From NCBI RefSeq assembly GCF_021869535.1, contig NW_026262593.1, forward strand, positions 70,148,322-70,212,321: 64,000 nucleotides of DNA, given 5' to 3'. The stretch comes from Mytilus californianus (Eukaryota; Mollusca; Bivalvia; Mytilida; Mytilidae). Positions 33,590 to 46,639 of the stretch are shown here, one piece after another; position 1 is the stretch's first letter; the number at the start of each line of letters is the position of its first letter. The position numbers were made by a program, and so were the translations under genes. The notes under the pieces are model-generated. The model worked only from the letters and a program-made list of their open reading frames with translations. It ran no database searches and was not told the origin of the DNA.

Positions 33590-33935
33590 CTTGTCAATTA
33601 ATCAGGGAAACAGAAACTCCCACGGAACAGTCGTTTATATTCATGATTCATACTTGGCAATCAATGGACGAATTTTCAATTTAAACTGCTTGTATTTTCA
33701 ATTGCAATTAACACCCCTTCAACTGTTGAATGATCTGCTTACCCTTCCGGAGCACCTGAGATCACCCCCAGTTTTTGGTGGGATTTGTGTTGCTTAGTCT
33801 TTAGTTTTCTATTTTGTGTTTTGTGTACTATAGTTTGTCTTTTTCAGGCCTTTTTATCCATGGCGTTGCAAGTTTATTTTCGATTAGTGAGTTTGAATGT
33901 CCCTCCGGTATCTTTCGCCCCTCTTGAAACACTTG
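33590..33935 (-). repeat. Dispersed repeat family B, minus orientation
   Basis: CCGGAGCACCTGAGATCACC, CCCCAGTTTTTGGTGGGAT, CATGGCGTTGCAAGTTTATT are the reverse of the 41.8 and 46.7 kb copies. Confidence 0.75.
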
Positions 33936-34539
33936 ATCTGTTGGATAGCAATATGCTAAAGCCCATATAAAAATATAGACATAAATAAATCAACGGTTAT
34001 TTTGTCGCAGATATTTTGTGTTTATGTACATTTAAGGTAAGGTTCGAAAAGCAAGTTTAAAATACCAAAATTCAGTATAAATTAGGTCAGTCCATATAAA
34101 GGTATTCTTATAAATAAATGAACATTTATTTTTACAATTATTTTGGGTGTATGTACATATAAGGTAATTCAAAAACAGTTTTAAAAATTATAAATACCAG
34201 TCTGTAAATTATCTAGGTAGCCAAGTTTCATGTCGTTATTTGTGATAAACTTCTATTTTTAATTCACCTGGATATGAACGATATATATTAAAGACAGTCC
34301 TTCATTATAGCACCCTGGATTTAGTTTTACAAAGGTGCACATTGAACCATTCTTTTTTTTAAGTTTTTATAATCAGAGTCAAACGCAAAGGTCAAAACGA
34401 TAGCAACGGAACACCCACAATTTCACAAAAAAAAAATCGACAGTTCGTCATTAGAATAGATTAATAGACCAAAAATAAAAACAAATACGAAAAATGCTAA
34501 TACATAAAGAATAGACAAGAACGACTCAGAGATAATGAG

Positions 34540-35060
34540 CCACAAATATAAAGAGTAGAGAATAATGAGCCAAAAAAAATGTTAAGAGTAGAGAAAGGAG
34601 CCAACAATATAAAGAGTAGAGAAAGGAGCCAACAATATAAAGAGTAGAGAAAGGAGCCAACAATATAAAGAGTAGAGAATAATGTGCCAAAAAATGTTAA
34701 GAGTAAATAAATAATGAGCCAAAAATACAGTCTAATTAAAATATAGAACTCTGATTTTGTTATACTCCATATGGAGTCATGATAACGAAATCAGAGTTCT
34801 ATATATACATTTTAATAAGATCGACTGCCAAAAATAAAAGAATACTGAATAATGAGTCAAAAAATGTTAAGAGTTAGTGAGTCAAAAATATAAAGAATAG
34901 AGAATAGTGGGCCAAAAATATAAAGAATAGAGAATAGTGAGCCAAAAATATAAAGAATAGAAAATAGTGAGCCAAAAATATAAAGAACAATGAATAGTGA
35001 GCCAAAAATATAAAGAATAGAGAATAATGAGCAAAAAATCTTAAGAATATAGAGAATAAA
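34540..35060 (+). repeat. Tandem array of ATAAAGA(G/A)TAGAGAATA units
   Basis: About 14-16 units of 28-36 bp with AATAATGAGCCAAAAATAT between AAAGAATAGAGAA words, interrupted near 34735-34830 by an unrelated palindromic segment (AGAACTCTGATTT / AAATCAGAGTTCT). Reverse of the 16.0-16.2 kb array. Confidence 0.8.
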
Positions 35061-35589
35061 GACATAACATTTATGAATGAAGAATGCAAAATGAAGGACT
35101 ACTCATCCAGACCAGCATGCATGACCATATATACAAGTATATATAAATACCTCACGGGTTTCTGTGTCCAACCAGATGTCCATTTCTCTAAAACAGACTT
35201 CTGATCTGGCCAGTAAGATGATACAGAAGACTTCTGCCCTTTCATTTTCGACTTTCTTTGCATTATTTATTACGATTCAATTTTCCACCGACTTTTTAAG
35301 ATATGATCATTTGTTTTTCTTTACTTTCAAAGATATTTTGATAATACGAATAGACTAGATTAATAATGAGTGAAATTTAAATTGACTAGATTTTCACTGT
35401 AGCCTAATACCTTAGGATGACCCACAAAAGTTAATGAAACTTATTTCCACTGGGGTCCTTTAATGACGAGACTTCCAGTTCACACCAAAGGTTGACACAT
35501 AGAAATACAAACAAAAATCAATAAGAATTTATCATAGATAAATGGTCAAAGCCTCAGTATAATTAATAAAAAAAACAAATTCACTATTA

Positions 35590-36000
35590 AAGATGGATTT
35601 AAATTTATCCATCAAAAACTTTTTCACTTGTACTTTAAAATTATATTTCTTAGAGCAACTTTTAATTATTTCTGGTAACGAATTCCAGTCTTTTATTCCA
35701 TTATAAAAGAAAGTGGTGGATTCACACCCTTTAATTCCTGGTATATAAAAGTTTTTACTACTAGATATTGTATTGAAAGATGTTTCATTTCTAGCAAAAT
35801 TAGTATGTAAATAATTTGGGCATATATTGTTAAAATGTTAAAAACATGATTGAGTCTTAGTTGTTTGATACTATTACTAATATTAAAAAAACCCAATTTC
35901 TCAAATTCAATATATGTCACACTCTTTCTGGGATGTAATTGCAGAATAAATCTGATAATCTTATTTGCTCGATGTATAAGAACAGATTTCTGATCTGGAC
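35590..36000 (-). pseudogene. Relic of a LINE reverse transcriptase C-terminus
   Basis: Minus strand encodes RANKIIRFILQLHPRKSV, IEFEKLGFFNISNSIKQLRL, NHVFNI and, after a frameshift, PNYLHTNFARNE and FFYNGIKDWNSLPEIIKS. The LHPRKSV / KQLRLNHVFNI / WN-LP pattern is typical of the C-terminal region of CR1/jockey-like LINE ORF2 proteins. Frameshifted and truncated, so dead. Confidence 0.75.
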
Positions 36001-37247
36001 AGTAAAATAATAAGGAGATGTCCCCCTTTTCATTTTCGAGAATACTCCTTCCTTTCTTTGCATTATTTCTTAAGATTACATTTTTCATCGAGTTTGTAAG
36101 ATATGTTGTTTTTTTTTATTTCAAACAACGGAAAGATGTAGTGCTTCTAATTATTTAACTTCCCGTCAATTCTATTGTCATTTACTCGATGTCGACAAAC
36201 TTGTGGCCTTTTCATCTTTTCATATTTCAAATTACTCTGTCTCAGCATTGTATATTTTCTTACTTTTACATTAATTTATCGTCGACTTTGTAAGATGCGG
36301 TCTTTTGTTGTTTTTCTATCTTTATCCTAAAAAAACACGTAGCGTATCTACTTCATTAACTTGCGAAACATCCTTCCCGTCAGAGTTCCAGTTGCTAAAG
36401 TAAGACGTTACTTGAAAAGCGTGATTAAAAAAAACAGCAACAAAGCAGACTCCAATAAGCTTCAGTCGCTCTGGTGGTAATCTTAACTGGCCACCCGCTG
36501 ATTGATACTTCGTCTGTGTAGATTAGAGCGAAACAACAGCAGGGGTCCAGTTAAGTGGTAATCTTTCTCTTTCGTAAACAATCAGGAAATTTAGAATCAA
36601 ATCATCAAAGTCTGAGTAGTAAAAGAATGCATGGATTATCTCTCTTTAAATACAGTTCGTATTTCTAATACACAAATTAATCTTTAATTCAATTTACTTA
36701 AAAACAATTTATAATTTGTCTCTGATCCATGTGTAACTAAGAGGGTTATTTGAATTTGTTCATAAGATCATGTAAGTATTATAGTTTATCAATAAAGTAC
36801 CTATACATGATAAGACATTGTATGTTGTTTGTTGTTGTTTGTTTTTTACCTCTATTGTCTGATTGGTGTCAATTGGGGATATATATTTTTCAGGACTTCC
36901 TTTCCCATTATGATTTCCGTTTTAGAGGTTTGCTGCCAACGGGAAAGGTAATGAACTAAGAGTTCTTGATGATAAAGTTGAGATTCTCAGATTATCGCTT
37001 TGAAAATCTTACGCTGTTCCTCAAATGATCACTTTTCCACTTTTCGTAACCACATGCCACAATCTCTATTCTATAAGTTTCGACTTACCACCCGAATGCG
37101 ACTTGTCAACGAGTATTTACTTGCCGTGAACAATACAAAGGTACGTTGTCCGCATTAATATGTGCACATGACAGATACTGCTTATTCTACCGGAGCACGT
37201 GTGAACATCTCGGTTTTTGTTCGCGGGTTCGTAGTGTTCTATCTCCT

Positions 37248-37400
37248 TGACGGATCCAGGGGAAGTTCCAGGGGCTGGAAACCCTCTTTTTGTTTGACAA
37301 ATACTACTTTTGTATGGTTAGAACACCCCCTTTTTGTATGACTTGCATGTCTTGCCGGGAACCCTTCAAAAATGGCTGAATCCGCGCCTGGATCTTAATT
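37248..37400. mobile_element. Degenerate CAGTGGCGGATCCAG-type MITE
   Basis: GACGGATCCAGGGG at the left and CGCGCCTGGATC at the right bracket G- and C-rich GGAACCC/GGGAACCC segments, as in the better copies at 39.4, 53.9 and 61.9 kb. Confidence 0.5.
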
Positions 37401-37872
37401 TTTATGTAGTAAAACACTTTTAAACATATTTATTTTGCCATTGCATTGTCCATCTTTCTTTGAATTATTGTTTTTAATTGCCCGTTAGTATACCACCCTT
37501 TTTTCATAATAAGTATGATATACTATTATCATCTTCGTACTGAACAAACATACCATAATAAAGGTGACAGCTTCTTTTTTCCGACGACTTCCAAGAAGTT
37601 AGAATTGGCTATCAATTCAGCACACCCGTCGCCCTGTACCTGATACAAAAATACACTGACTGCATGGTGTCATTTCATTTGTTGTGAGGTTGGCTTTGAG
37701 TTGCTCTCGGATTCATTTTATTCATGAAAATAGTACCGGTAATGAATAGACTCAGAAACTAAAATTATGTTGATATTTGATGAACTGATATTTGGCGTTG
37801 TGCTTAATTCTGTGCATATCATATTTGCTATTCTATTGGTCGTACACAATTAAAACCAATCTAACCATATCA

Positions 37873-38100
37873 AAGAGAGGCGGAAGATACCAAAGGGATA
37901 TTCAAACTCGCAAGTAGATGACAGACTGACAATGTCATGGCAAAAAAGAAAAACAACAAATTGACAAACAACAGTATACATAACTCAACATAGAAAACTA
38001 AAGAGTCACGATTAACACGAACCCCACCAAAAATCGGGGGTTACCGCAGGTGCTCTGGAAGGGGCAGTAGATCCTGCTCCACGTGCGACACCCATCCTGT
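37873..38100 (+). repeat. Dispersed repeat family B
   Basis: AAGAGAGGCGGAAGATACCA through CCCCACCAAAAATCGGGGGT to CTCCACGTGCGACACCCATC. Confidence 0.8.
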
Positions 38101-38761
38101 TATTCCAATAAAATACGTTGATAGGGCATATTTTGTGATTAGGCACCAAGCATGAGCAGACTGGTATAATTGACTCTTATATCTAACTCGAAGACATCAC
38201 TAAATTCATAAACCATTGGTCATGTAAATATTTAAACCCTGAAACTTGATTGAGCTTCAAATTTTGAATTTGAAATACGGTTTCGAGACAAAGAATAGAC
38301 AAGACTGTTACCGGTTATACAACACATAAATTGAAAATTAAGTAACTTAAACTGAACGCAAGCAAGAAAAATGTTAAATTAGCTTGTCGTTGGTTCTTGA
38401 TATCCACCAGTTTTATGTTCATTATTGGAAAATCGGTATTAATGGTAGATTGTTGGTAGTCTCAGTTGTTGTTCACGGCCAACCTTGTCTAGACTAAGGG
38501 CTATTTAGAACTTGACATATGACACGGACGCTTTTCTGTGATTGAAATTTGAAAATAAGAAGACTGACATCCAATCTTTTATGGTAATATTCTTTACAAA
38601 GCACAAATATGTCGGCATTCACCTCAAAAGCTAACCAAACTTTTAAACAGACTTAAGTGATATAGTAACGGTACTGTTGTCAGGTCAATGAAGATTGCAT
38701 ATTTTGGTATTAATATTGATTCACTCATAGGGTCTATGCATCGGAAATAAACACATTTGTT

Positions 38762-38889
38762 CTAAAACCAGTTGTTGGCATGATACGGGTTATGTTCTTC
38801 TCATATATTTTATGATGGTATGATACTAAAACCAGTTGTTGGCATGATACGGGTTATGTTCTTCTCATATATTTTATGATGGTATGATA
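38762..38889. repeat. Perfect 64-bp tandem duplication
   Basis: 38762-38825 and 38826-38889 are identical (start CTAAAACCAGTTGTTGGCAT). Lies at the start of the longer dispersed repeat family D, which continues to about 39600. Confidence 0.9.
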
Positions 38890-39583
38890 CTAAACCCCTA
38901 ACGGGAGGGATTGTGCTTCATATTCATATGATGAAGACATAATCTTTCAATCAGTTTAATTGAGGTCTGGAACTGGCATGTCAGTAACTGCTAGTAGTCC
39001 TTTGTTAATTTATGTATCATTGTCATTTTGTTTAGTTTCTTTTGTTACCTATTCTGACGTCGGAATCGAGTTTTACTGTGCGTATTGCTGTGTGTTTGTT
39101 TTTTCTACATTTACTAGAGGTATAGGGGAGGGTTGAGATATCAAAAAACATGTTTAACCCCGCCTCATTTTTGCGCCTGTCCCAAGTCAGGAGCCTCTGG
39201 CCTTTGTTAGTCTTGTATGATTTTTAATGTTAGTTTCTTTTATATATTTCGGAGTTTAGTATGACGTCTATTATTACTGAACTAGTACATATTTTTGTTT
39301 AGGGGCCAGCTGAAGCACGCCTCCGGGTGCGGGATTTTCTCGCTGTATTGAAGACCCATTGGTGGCCTTCGGCTGTTTTCTGCTCTTTGGTCGGGTTGCA
39401 GGGGCGGATCCAGCCATTTATAAAGGGGGGAGGGGGTTCCAACTATATGTCCCCATTCAAATGCATTGATCGTAAAAAAAGGGGGTTCCAACCCCCGGAA
39501 CCCCACCCCCTTTTCCTGATTCCGCCACTGGGTTGTTGTCTCTTTGACACATTCCCCATTTCCATTCCCAATTTTATTAGTAT
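38890..39583 (+). repeat. Dispersed repeat family D, with nested MITE
   Basis: Matches, in reverse, 56400-56890: shared CAGTTTAATTGAGGTCTGGA, GGTATAGGGGAGGGTTGAGA, CAAGTCAGGAGCCTCTGGCC and GAAGCACGCCTCCGGGTGCG. Interrupted by a MITE at 39399-39530. No ORF of note. Confidence 0.75.
39399..39530. mobile_element. CAGNGGCGGATCCAG MITE nested in family D
   Basis: Left end CAGGGGCGGATCCAG, right end TTCCGCCACTG, G- and C-runs inside. Target duplication GGTTG (39394-39398, 39531-39535). Confidence 0.8.
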
Positions 39584-39737
39584 GATTGCCAATGAGACTA
39601 CTCTCCACCAGAGACCAAATGATATAGAAGTTAACAATTATAGGTCAGCGTACAGCCTTCAACAATGAGCAAAACCCACACCGCATAGTCAGCTGTAAAA
39701 GGCCCCGAAATGTCCATTTTACTTCATATTACGTGAG
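39583..39737 (-). repeat. Dispersed repeat family A, minus orientation
   Basis: ATGATTGCCAATGAGACTAC, CCTTCAACAATGAGCAAAAC and GGCCCCGAAATGTCCATTTT. Confidence 0.75.
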
Positions 39738-40848
39738 TTGCTGTCTCACTGATGTATACTACAAATCTTCTTTTATTTGAATACTATATATATATATTTA
39801 TATATATATATTACAGTTTTAGTGACGAGAAGACGCTTTCACTTTACTTTAGATTTACGGTCGTTTTTTAGTGGGGTTGATGGCGCTCCCGTCTGAATCC
39901 GCACAGAAAAAGTTAGAACATACTGATGAGCAATCACAATCATAAACAGAAGTCAGACGACACCTTGACCAGCAGTCGTGCAGACAGACGACATCTTGAC
40001 CAACAGAAAAAGGCTGCAAAGAAGAACAGCAGTCCACAAAGCACTATACACACAAAATTGAATATTGAGCAACACAAATTCAACTTACAAAGGCGGATTT
40101 AAGGGGGCCCAGAGGACCCGCCACCTTAATACAGAGATACATATATGGTTAATGCATAGACTTTTTACATGCCCCACTCCAAACGTTGACTAGTTTGCCC
40201 CCTCCTCCCCCCGTTTTTCAAAAACCTGGATACGCATCTGAACTTTTCAAGAATTGATGTCATGTGCTCCGAAAGAGTGAGCAGTTCCGGCTGAAATAAA
40301 AGTGCCCGCCAGTTTGCTACAATTAAATATTCCTGTTAAAAGTTGCATTTCAAATAAGTCGGTTCATGAGAATATGTCAAAATGACAGAAGAAACAAACT
40401 ATCAATAACAGTCAACCAAATTATTATGGCGTCCATAAAATGTTCGTAGAAAGGACTATAACTGAAAAAAGACCCCTCGGCTTGGTTCAATATAAACAAT
40501 AAACCGCTATTATATCAAAGAAATCCCAAAAGTTTCATGTAATTGTTTTCTATATATATAAGGGACTTGATTTGATATTGATCTTTTAGTCTCCGTTTCA
40601 TTTTGGATGCATGTTGTCTTCTAGACGTTAATTCCCCATCTCAAGCTAATCTATATGTTAATAATATGTACTTGCTGTTTTGAAGTTTATTAAAGTTATG
40701 ATCTTTTATTCTGAAAATCGTTCTTGCCATTTAAGTGGTCATATGGTCAAGCTTGGTGTGAATTTTTTTAAGTATCAATAATCACAATATTTTATTTATA
40801 TATTGGGAGAAAATTTCAGCCCTTAAAGTGAAGGTCGTTGGAGGAGGA

Positions 40849-40872
40849 GGGGGGGGGGGGGGGGGGGGGGGG
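40849..40872 (+). repeat. 24-base G homopolymer
   Basis: Uninterrupted G-run, preceded by GGAGGAGGAGG. Could form G-quadruplex; length is likely polymorphic or affected by sequencing error. Confidence 0.8.
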
Positions 40873-41830
40873 AGTCTTCATTTTTGTAATCTCCTAATTT
40901 TTTTTTATCATCTTCCTGTACACAAAGCACATAATTTGTCACTAGTCCGGCTTTTTGGAGAGTCATTTTTCATTTTTTTTTTTTTTTTTTTTTATAAAAA
41001 TAAGAAGACGTGGTATGATTCCAATTAAACAACTCTCCACCAGAGACCACATGTTACCCATTTTTCTCTATTCTGTTAAACCCCATCCAGATCCTCCTTA
41101 ATGAGCTCTCATATTATCTCAATTATAAGCCCATCTCTTAACTAAAAAATGGCACTGTAAGCTTAAAGTAAACAGCTTTATCTAGTTGGTAGGAAATGGT
41201 TTTATCAAATGCTGTAAAACTATCTACCAGAAAACTGATCAAAAGTATTACATAACTGAACAAATTCAGCAAGTGTTTGTAGTTTTTATTTTATTTGATT
41301 TATTTTTTCTTTTGTGATCTACCTGATATCGCCGTGAAATATCATTAAATTTATAGACATGCACCTATTTTTTTCTTTTAAATAGAAAACTCCCAAAACG
41401 GTATATCTTGAACAATTTTATACTTCTTCATTTTTTATATTTTTTTAATGAGTCTCTTTTCTTTTGGTCGTAACCATTTGTACATTCCTTTTGTCATTAT
41501 TACTTTTCTTCTTTGTAAAACTTCATAGTTGATTTGGTGGTGTAAGGTACCAAATATATTCATAACATCTCTTGCTGTTAAAATGACTTGAGTTTGAACT
41601 TTGGAGTGTGTTTTATCATGGTAGAATTTCTTAATCAACCTTCATCTTTGTTTATTGATGTCTTCGGGTTGGTTTGTTGTCTCAGCATTGGCGTATACCC
41701 ACAAATCTCCTTTATGATTCATTCATCCGTATTTATAAATGACACGTCGGTGGTAAGAGTAAAACTTAGTCAATGAAAGCAAACTCAAATCTGATAATAT
41801 ATTGTCTTATGAATTCTAAATTTCTGCAAA

Positions 41831-42260
41831 AGAGAGGCGAAAGTTGCCGAAGGGACATTCAAACTCATAAGCCGAAACTAAACTGACAACGCCATGGCTA
41901 AAAACAGTGGCGGATCCAGAAATTTTCATAAAGGGGGGGGGGGGGCACGGACTGCCTTAGAGGGGGCCCGCTCCAGTCATGCTTCAGTGATTCCCTAAAT
42001 AATCAACCAATTTTTTCCCATAAAAGGGGGGCCTGGGCCCCCTGGAAAACCCTCTAAATCCGACTCTGAAAAAAGTAAAAGACCAAAAGACAAACAGACA
42101 AACAATAGTACACAAAACACAACACAGAAAACTGAAGACTGAGCAACACGAACCCCACCAAAAACTGGGGGGTGATCTCAGGTGCTCCGGAAGGGTAAGC
42201 AGATCCTGCTCCATTTGTGGCACCCGTCGTGTTGCTCATGTTAGTACAAACCTGGTAATA
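41831..42260 (+). repeat. Dispersed repeat family B, split by a MITE
   Basis: AAAAGAGAGGCGAAAGTTGC at the left, CCCCACCAAAAACTGGGGGG and GTGGCACCCGTCGTGTTGCT at the right; the MITE 41905-42068 interrupts it. Confidence 0.85.
41905..42068. mobile_element. CAGTGGCGGATCCAG MITE nested in family B
   Basis: Starts CAGTGGCGGATCCAG, ends ATCCGACTCTG, with poly-A target (AAAAA on both sides). Internal G-run and GGGGGGCCTGGGCCCCC palindrome. Confidence 0.75.
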
Positions 42261-42650
42261 AGTCTAAAACGGTCTGCAAGGATTTATATCGCATGTCTCA
42301 GAGAAAATCCTATTGTCCGATTTTGTAAAAGTTCTAAACCACAATTTTCAAAAGTTTTGTATCATGTACACGTATTAGTTAAAAATCTTACTAAAAATCT
42401 TTTCTTAAAGGAAATAAGAAATAACGGAATTTAAACTGATCTTGAAAAATAAATTTCAAACTGAGAAACATCCCGGCCAGATTTATACCACAATATGATT
42501 CATAGCAAGGTTCATATTAAATTTGTATTTTTTCTTCAAATAAAACAATGATTTATAACTAATATACATTCTTGATTAAAGAAATCAATCGTCCTAACTA
42601 TGCATGAAATAATTGCCACGAATAAGCTACTTTCATTTTTGGTTGACATG

Positions 42651-42725
42651 CACGTGCTTTTCTAAAAATAGTAAACTGTGTGTCACCTGACCACTATTTG
42701 TATATTTGATCTACGATCATGTGAC
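42651..42725 (+). promoter_or_regulatory. Cluster of three E-box-like sites
   Basis: CACGTG (42651), GTCACCTGAC (42682) and TCATGTGAC (42717) within 75 bp in a non-repetitive stretch. The last two resemble CLEAR/E-box sites. They lie about 250 bp upstream of a candidate plus-strand first exon. Suggestive only. Confidence 0.25.
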
Positions 42726-42974
42726 CGACATACCATTCAATCAAATTACATTCGAATCAGGCCAACCGGGAATTCAAATTACAAAATACACCAACAAGAT
42801 AAGCATGTAAGATCTTCTTGAGAGGAATTCCAAGATAACATCTCAATATTAGTTTTCGGGAGGCATGTTACAAGATAAGGCAATGCGTAGAAAATCCAAT
42901 TATACCGACTTTGTGTAAGGATTATTCAAAAGATGTGAAAATCAATACCACCAGCTGATGAAGAGAACGTATTG

Positions 42975-43003
42975 ATGGGGAACAAAGAGCAGCAAAAAAA
43001 CAG
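42975..43003 (+). CDS. Weak candidate first coding exon on plus strand, MGNKEQQKN
   Basis: ATG GGG AAC ... AAC AG followed by GTAGTT (43004). Gly2 would suit N-myristoylation. A five-codon upstream ORF (42958-42975) ends in TGA overlapping this ATG as TGATG. No partner exon was recognised to the right, so this may be chance. Confidence 0.2.
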
Positions 43004-43799
43004 GTAGTTTTAATTTTTCACATTTTTATTGTTTCTACATTTCTATGGAAAAATGTTCCATCTTCTTACCAGAGGAGTGTTGCGCCGCGCATATTAGATG
43101 TTAAAGGACACCTTAAAATTAATTTAATTTATGTTTAGATTTGACATTTGTGATTCATTTAGCCTATTTGCGTTTGGGACTGTTTTTCTGAACTAAGTGT
43201 CATGATAATGAAAAGGGGTTGGGGGTTTGGGGTATCGGGTCTGTTTGCTCCCGGGTGGTATTGTGGAACATTTGTACAGTTAAGTAACTAATATTTACAT
43301 CTTATTAATATATCTATACAGATATATGATCGAACTCTTTGTTCAATATGTTTTGTGTTTCATGCAACATTTACATTTTCCTTCTGCTCCATTTGTTTTC
43401 CTTCATCATTAAAAGATAAGTGTATATTGGGTTCGTCCTGTTAATGATCCCCCTTAAGACCCTCTAAGATAAGCTGTTCATCCTTAAAGTAACATAATAC
43501 TAAGTAAATGGTACATAGTGCTAATCCAGATAAGAAGAATGGTAAACTATATTTTTTTTATTTCATAGCAATATTAGCACTTGTTGTGTTTTTACTGAAA
43601 TATCACTATATCAAAATAAATCTACAAAATTCTAAATTTGTTGTTGTGTATATCTACTGGGACTATTAGTTTAATAGTCCCAGATATCTATCAGTTCTAT
43701 TTTTTTAATATTCTTTAATCATGTTAATTTCTGAAGAAGAAGTAAAGAAGAATGTACATGTACCTGCTCCTAAAAGCTGGCTTCATAAATGGTTCTTTC

Positions 43800-44095
43800 C
43801 AGATTTTTTTTTTATTAATTATTCCGTTGGGCGAAAAATTAAATTAAAATTGTTTGATGTTTCCTGCCTACATGTACCCGAAAAATTCTATGTCACAAAT
43901 CATTTCAAATTTTGTTATTAAAGTTTTTTTTTCATGTTCTTACATCATTTTCTTGTCTAAAACATGTAACTTACAAATGTATGTTGTCGGCAGATATATA
44001 GGTCGGAAAAATATAATCTCTACCTACCTACCCAACCCTACAAGGCATAGGAAGGTAACATCAAACAAAGAATTTTTAAGGTGGCCTTAGCATTA
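43800..44095 (+). repeat. Dispersed repeat family C, plus orientation
   Basis: AAATTGTTTGATGTTTCCTG, CTACCTACCTACCCAACCCT and CAAACAAAGAATTTTTAAGG match 21.3-21.6 kb. Confidence 0.65.
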
Positions 44096-44417
44096 TAACA
44101 TACATTTACATTTGCAATATTTCTGACATATGTGCCAAACAAATAGCATTTGTTGCATGTCTTACATGTTTTCATAGACTAACTGCATAACATGCAAGCA
44201 TTGAAGCTAAAATTCCATGTTCAATTAGATATTATATGCATGTTTGTATAAAAATTCAATAGGTTTTGTACAACTTAGATGCACTTCTGCTAGAGAATTG
44301 TCTTATGGTTTTTGTGTTGTTCACTCAGGTTTAACTGTCTCATTGAATACATTGATGGATCTCCTTGTATTCATATTTCTCTGAAGTACACAACAGCCCT
44401 TGGGGATTTTACATTTT

Positions 44418-44641
44418 CCACCTGCCCACAGTGGACAGCCCACCTGTGCCCACTCTCACTATATTCTCTTTTTTTTTGTAAAAATATTGATTACAAATGC
44501 TTATTTGTTTTTATCAATTGATTGTACTTGCAAGTCTTTTGATTCAGCAAAAGAAATTGCATGCCCACTCCTATGGGTAGGCAGAGTGGACAAGATAGAA
44601 GTTTTGCCCACCCAGTGTCCACTCCCAATGTGGGCAAGTGG
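44418..44641. mobile_element. 224-bp TIR element
   Basis: Ends CCACCTGCCCACAGTGG and, inverted, CCACTTGCCCACATTGG (15 of 17 match), with further GCCCAC/GTGGGC words inside. No clear target duplication. No sister copy seen here. Confidence 0.6.
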
Positions 44642-45672
44642 ATAAAGCAAAATCCATCTGAGTTGTAGTGTAAATTAAGAATTTAATAATTAATAATATT
44701 ATTACTTTTCACACATATTAATATATATGTAAAGTCAAAATTTATTCACCAAAAGATTTTGGAAGTGCCCTTGCTCCTCTAAATGACCCATAAAGTCTAC
44801 AATGCACTTCCTTTGAACTTACAAATGCGATGACGAAAAAAGAGTTAAATTTGCTTCATAGCATTGTATCCTGCCGATATTGGACATTATAAACTCATTC
44901 TGCTCACAATAGCATAAAAAATCATTCCCACAGGAGAGAGAGATCTGACATGCCCTTCCATTACAAGAGATAAAAAAAGATATAAGAAAAACAATCGATA
45001 GGGTTACGTTTGTGAGAATTTCATATTCATATGCATGGATTTAAAAAAAAAAACGGCTTCTGGCATTTTGTATTACATATTTTGTACAATATAAATTGAA
45101 GAAACTGAGGGTTATAACATTAACAAACAACAACCCAGCAACACATTTAATGTAAATAGTTCATAAATTTTCCAAAATGTTTGTACAGGTTGTAGTATAA
45201 AACCTGTCTGACAAATTACTAAGAAGTCTTCCATATGTTTTAATTCACAGTGATAGTAATCAATAATAAATAAACAGAGATGAATCAGGTGGCTGTAGAT
45301 TGTTTTGCAGTCTCATTGGCATTAGATTGTATTTATTCATTTAAAGTCATTTATGAGATTTTCTTCAGCTTTCAAGTGAGGTTTGATAATGTACAGTAAA
45401 ACCAGTCTAAAGTGAACCCTGGTTAAATGGAAAACCTGTTTAAACTGAATTCTTACATTTAATGTTTGTACAATAAATTTTAGTCATTTAAGCTGTTTTG
45501 AACCGTGAAACACCTGTCTCTAATATTGGAACAAAACCTTCAGTCATAAATGGTTTGGTTTGTAAAGGACTCGTCATATTTGTATCTAGAGATGACTTTT
45601 CCACATGACAGGCATTGCAGCAATGCTTCTGCAATTGCCCCACTTTTTTCACCCCTTATTTTGGCAATTTTT

Positions 45673-46104
45673 ATGCCCCCACTGTAGCGGAGGGGGCATT
45701 GTGCTTTACCCTTGTCCGTCTGTACAACCGTTCGTACGTCCCGAAATTGGTTTCCGTTCTCTAACTTTAGTTTGCCTCTACCAAATGTTTTGAAACTTAT
45801 AAACAATACTTATTACCACAAAACACAGATCAAGTATGAATTTGGGTGGTGTCACTTTTACCTTTCTAGAGTTATGTCCCTTTACAGATGGAAAAATTGC
45901 TGATTTTTTCGTTTCCGTTCTCTAACTTTAGTTTGCCTCTCTACCAAATGTTATGAATCTTATACACAATGCTTATATAACCACAAAACACTGATCAAGT
46001 TTGAATTTTGGTGGTGTCACTTTTACCGTTCTTGAGGTATGTCCCTTTATAATGTTAAATGCAAGCGGGGGCATCATCTGTGTCTCATGGACACATTCCC
46101 CATT
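45673..46104 (+). mobile_element. Hairpin-headed element with two 161-bp tandem units
   Basis: Head hairpin ATGCCCCC/GGGGGCAT (45673-45699), units beginning GTTTCCGTTCTCTAACTTTA at 45750 and 45911, right end repeating GGGGGCAT then CTCATGGACACATTCCCC. Resembles bivalve Helitron-like/'pearl' non-autonomous elements, which carry about 160-bp core repeats. Confidence 0.65.
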
Positions 46105-46639
46105 TATTTTGATTGAAATTAAAAAATTGAAATGAAAGAGGACACTGACTAACTTTAAGACTATAGAAAAGGTACTTATATATGTAAATCACTTTCAGAA
46201 TTTTGCCACCATCCCACTTTTCAGTCTACTACTACACACAACTGGTGGGGATTAAAAATTCCCTTACTTTCTTGACTTTGGATCAGCAGCAATTTGCAGG
46301 GCTTCACTATCATGATCATCCTTTAAGATAGGGAAATTTTGCAAAATAAGACTTTTTCTAGAAAAACCTCTAAATTCTGTATGCCAAAATATTCTCACCT
46401 TCACTTTATTGAATATACCATGGGCAATTAAGGGTGCATGCTCCTTGATGAAAATTCAATTGAGCTTTCAACATTTGTTTTAAGTTCTTTAGTTCTTTCA
46501 ATTATGGTAGGGCAAAAAACAGAGAAAGAAACTTGGTCGTGAGAATAAAGTAAATTATGTAGTGCACTAGAATACCATCACATTCACAGATGCTTAATTA
46601 CATCACTGTAGTATAATGTAATAACATTTGACATACAGA

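Noticed and set aside
34874..35089. 71-codon ORF with repeated [10 protein letters not shown] on the minus strand
   Set aside because: Direct product of the 34.5-35.1 kb tandem array.
39282..39668. Overlapping ORFs of 108-113 codons on both strands
   Set aside because: They span the junction of family D and a nested MITE; repeat DNA with no conserved domain.
43721..43921. 66-codon ORF starting MLISEEEVKKN
   Set aside because: Second half is family C repeat; no splice partner or homologous family recognised.
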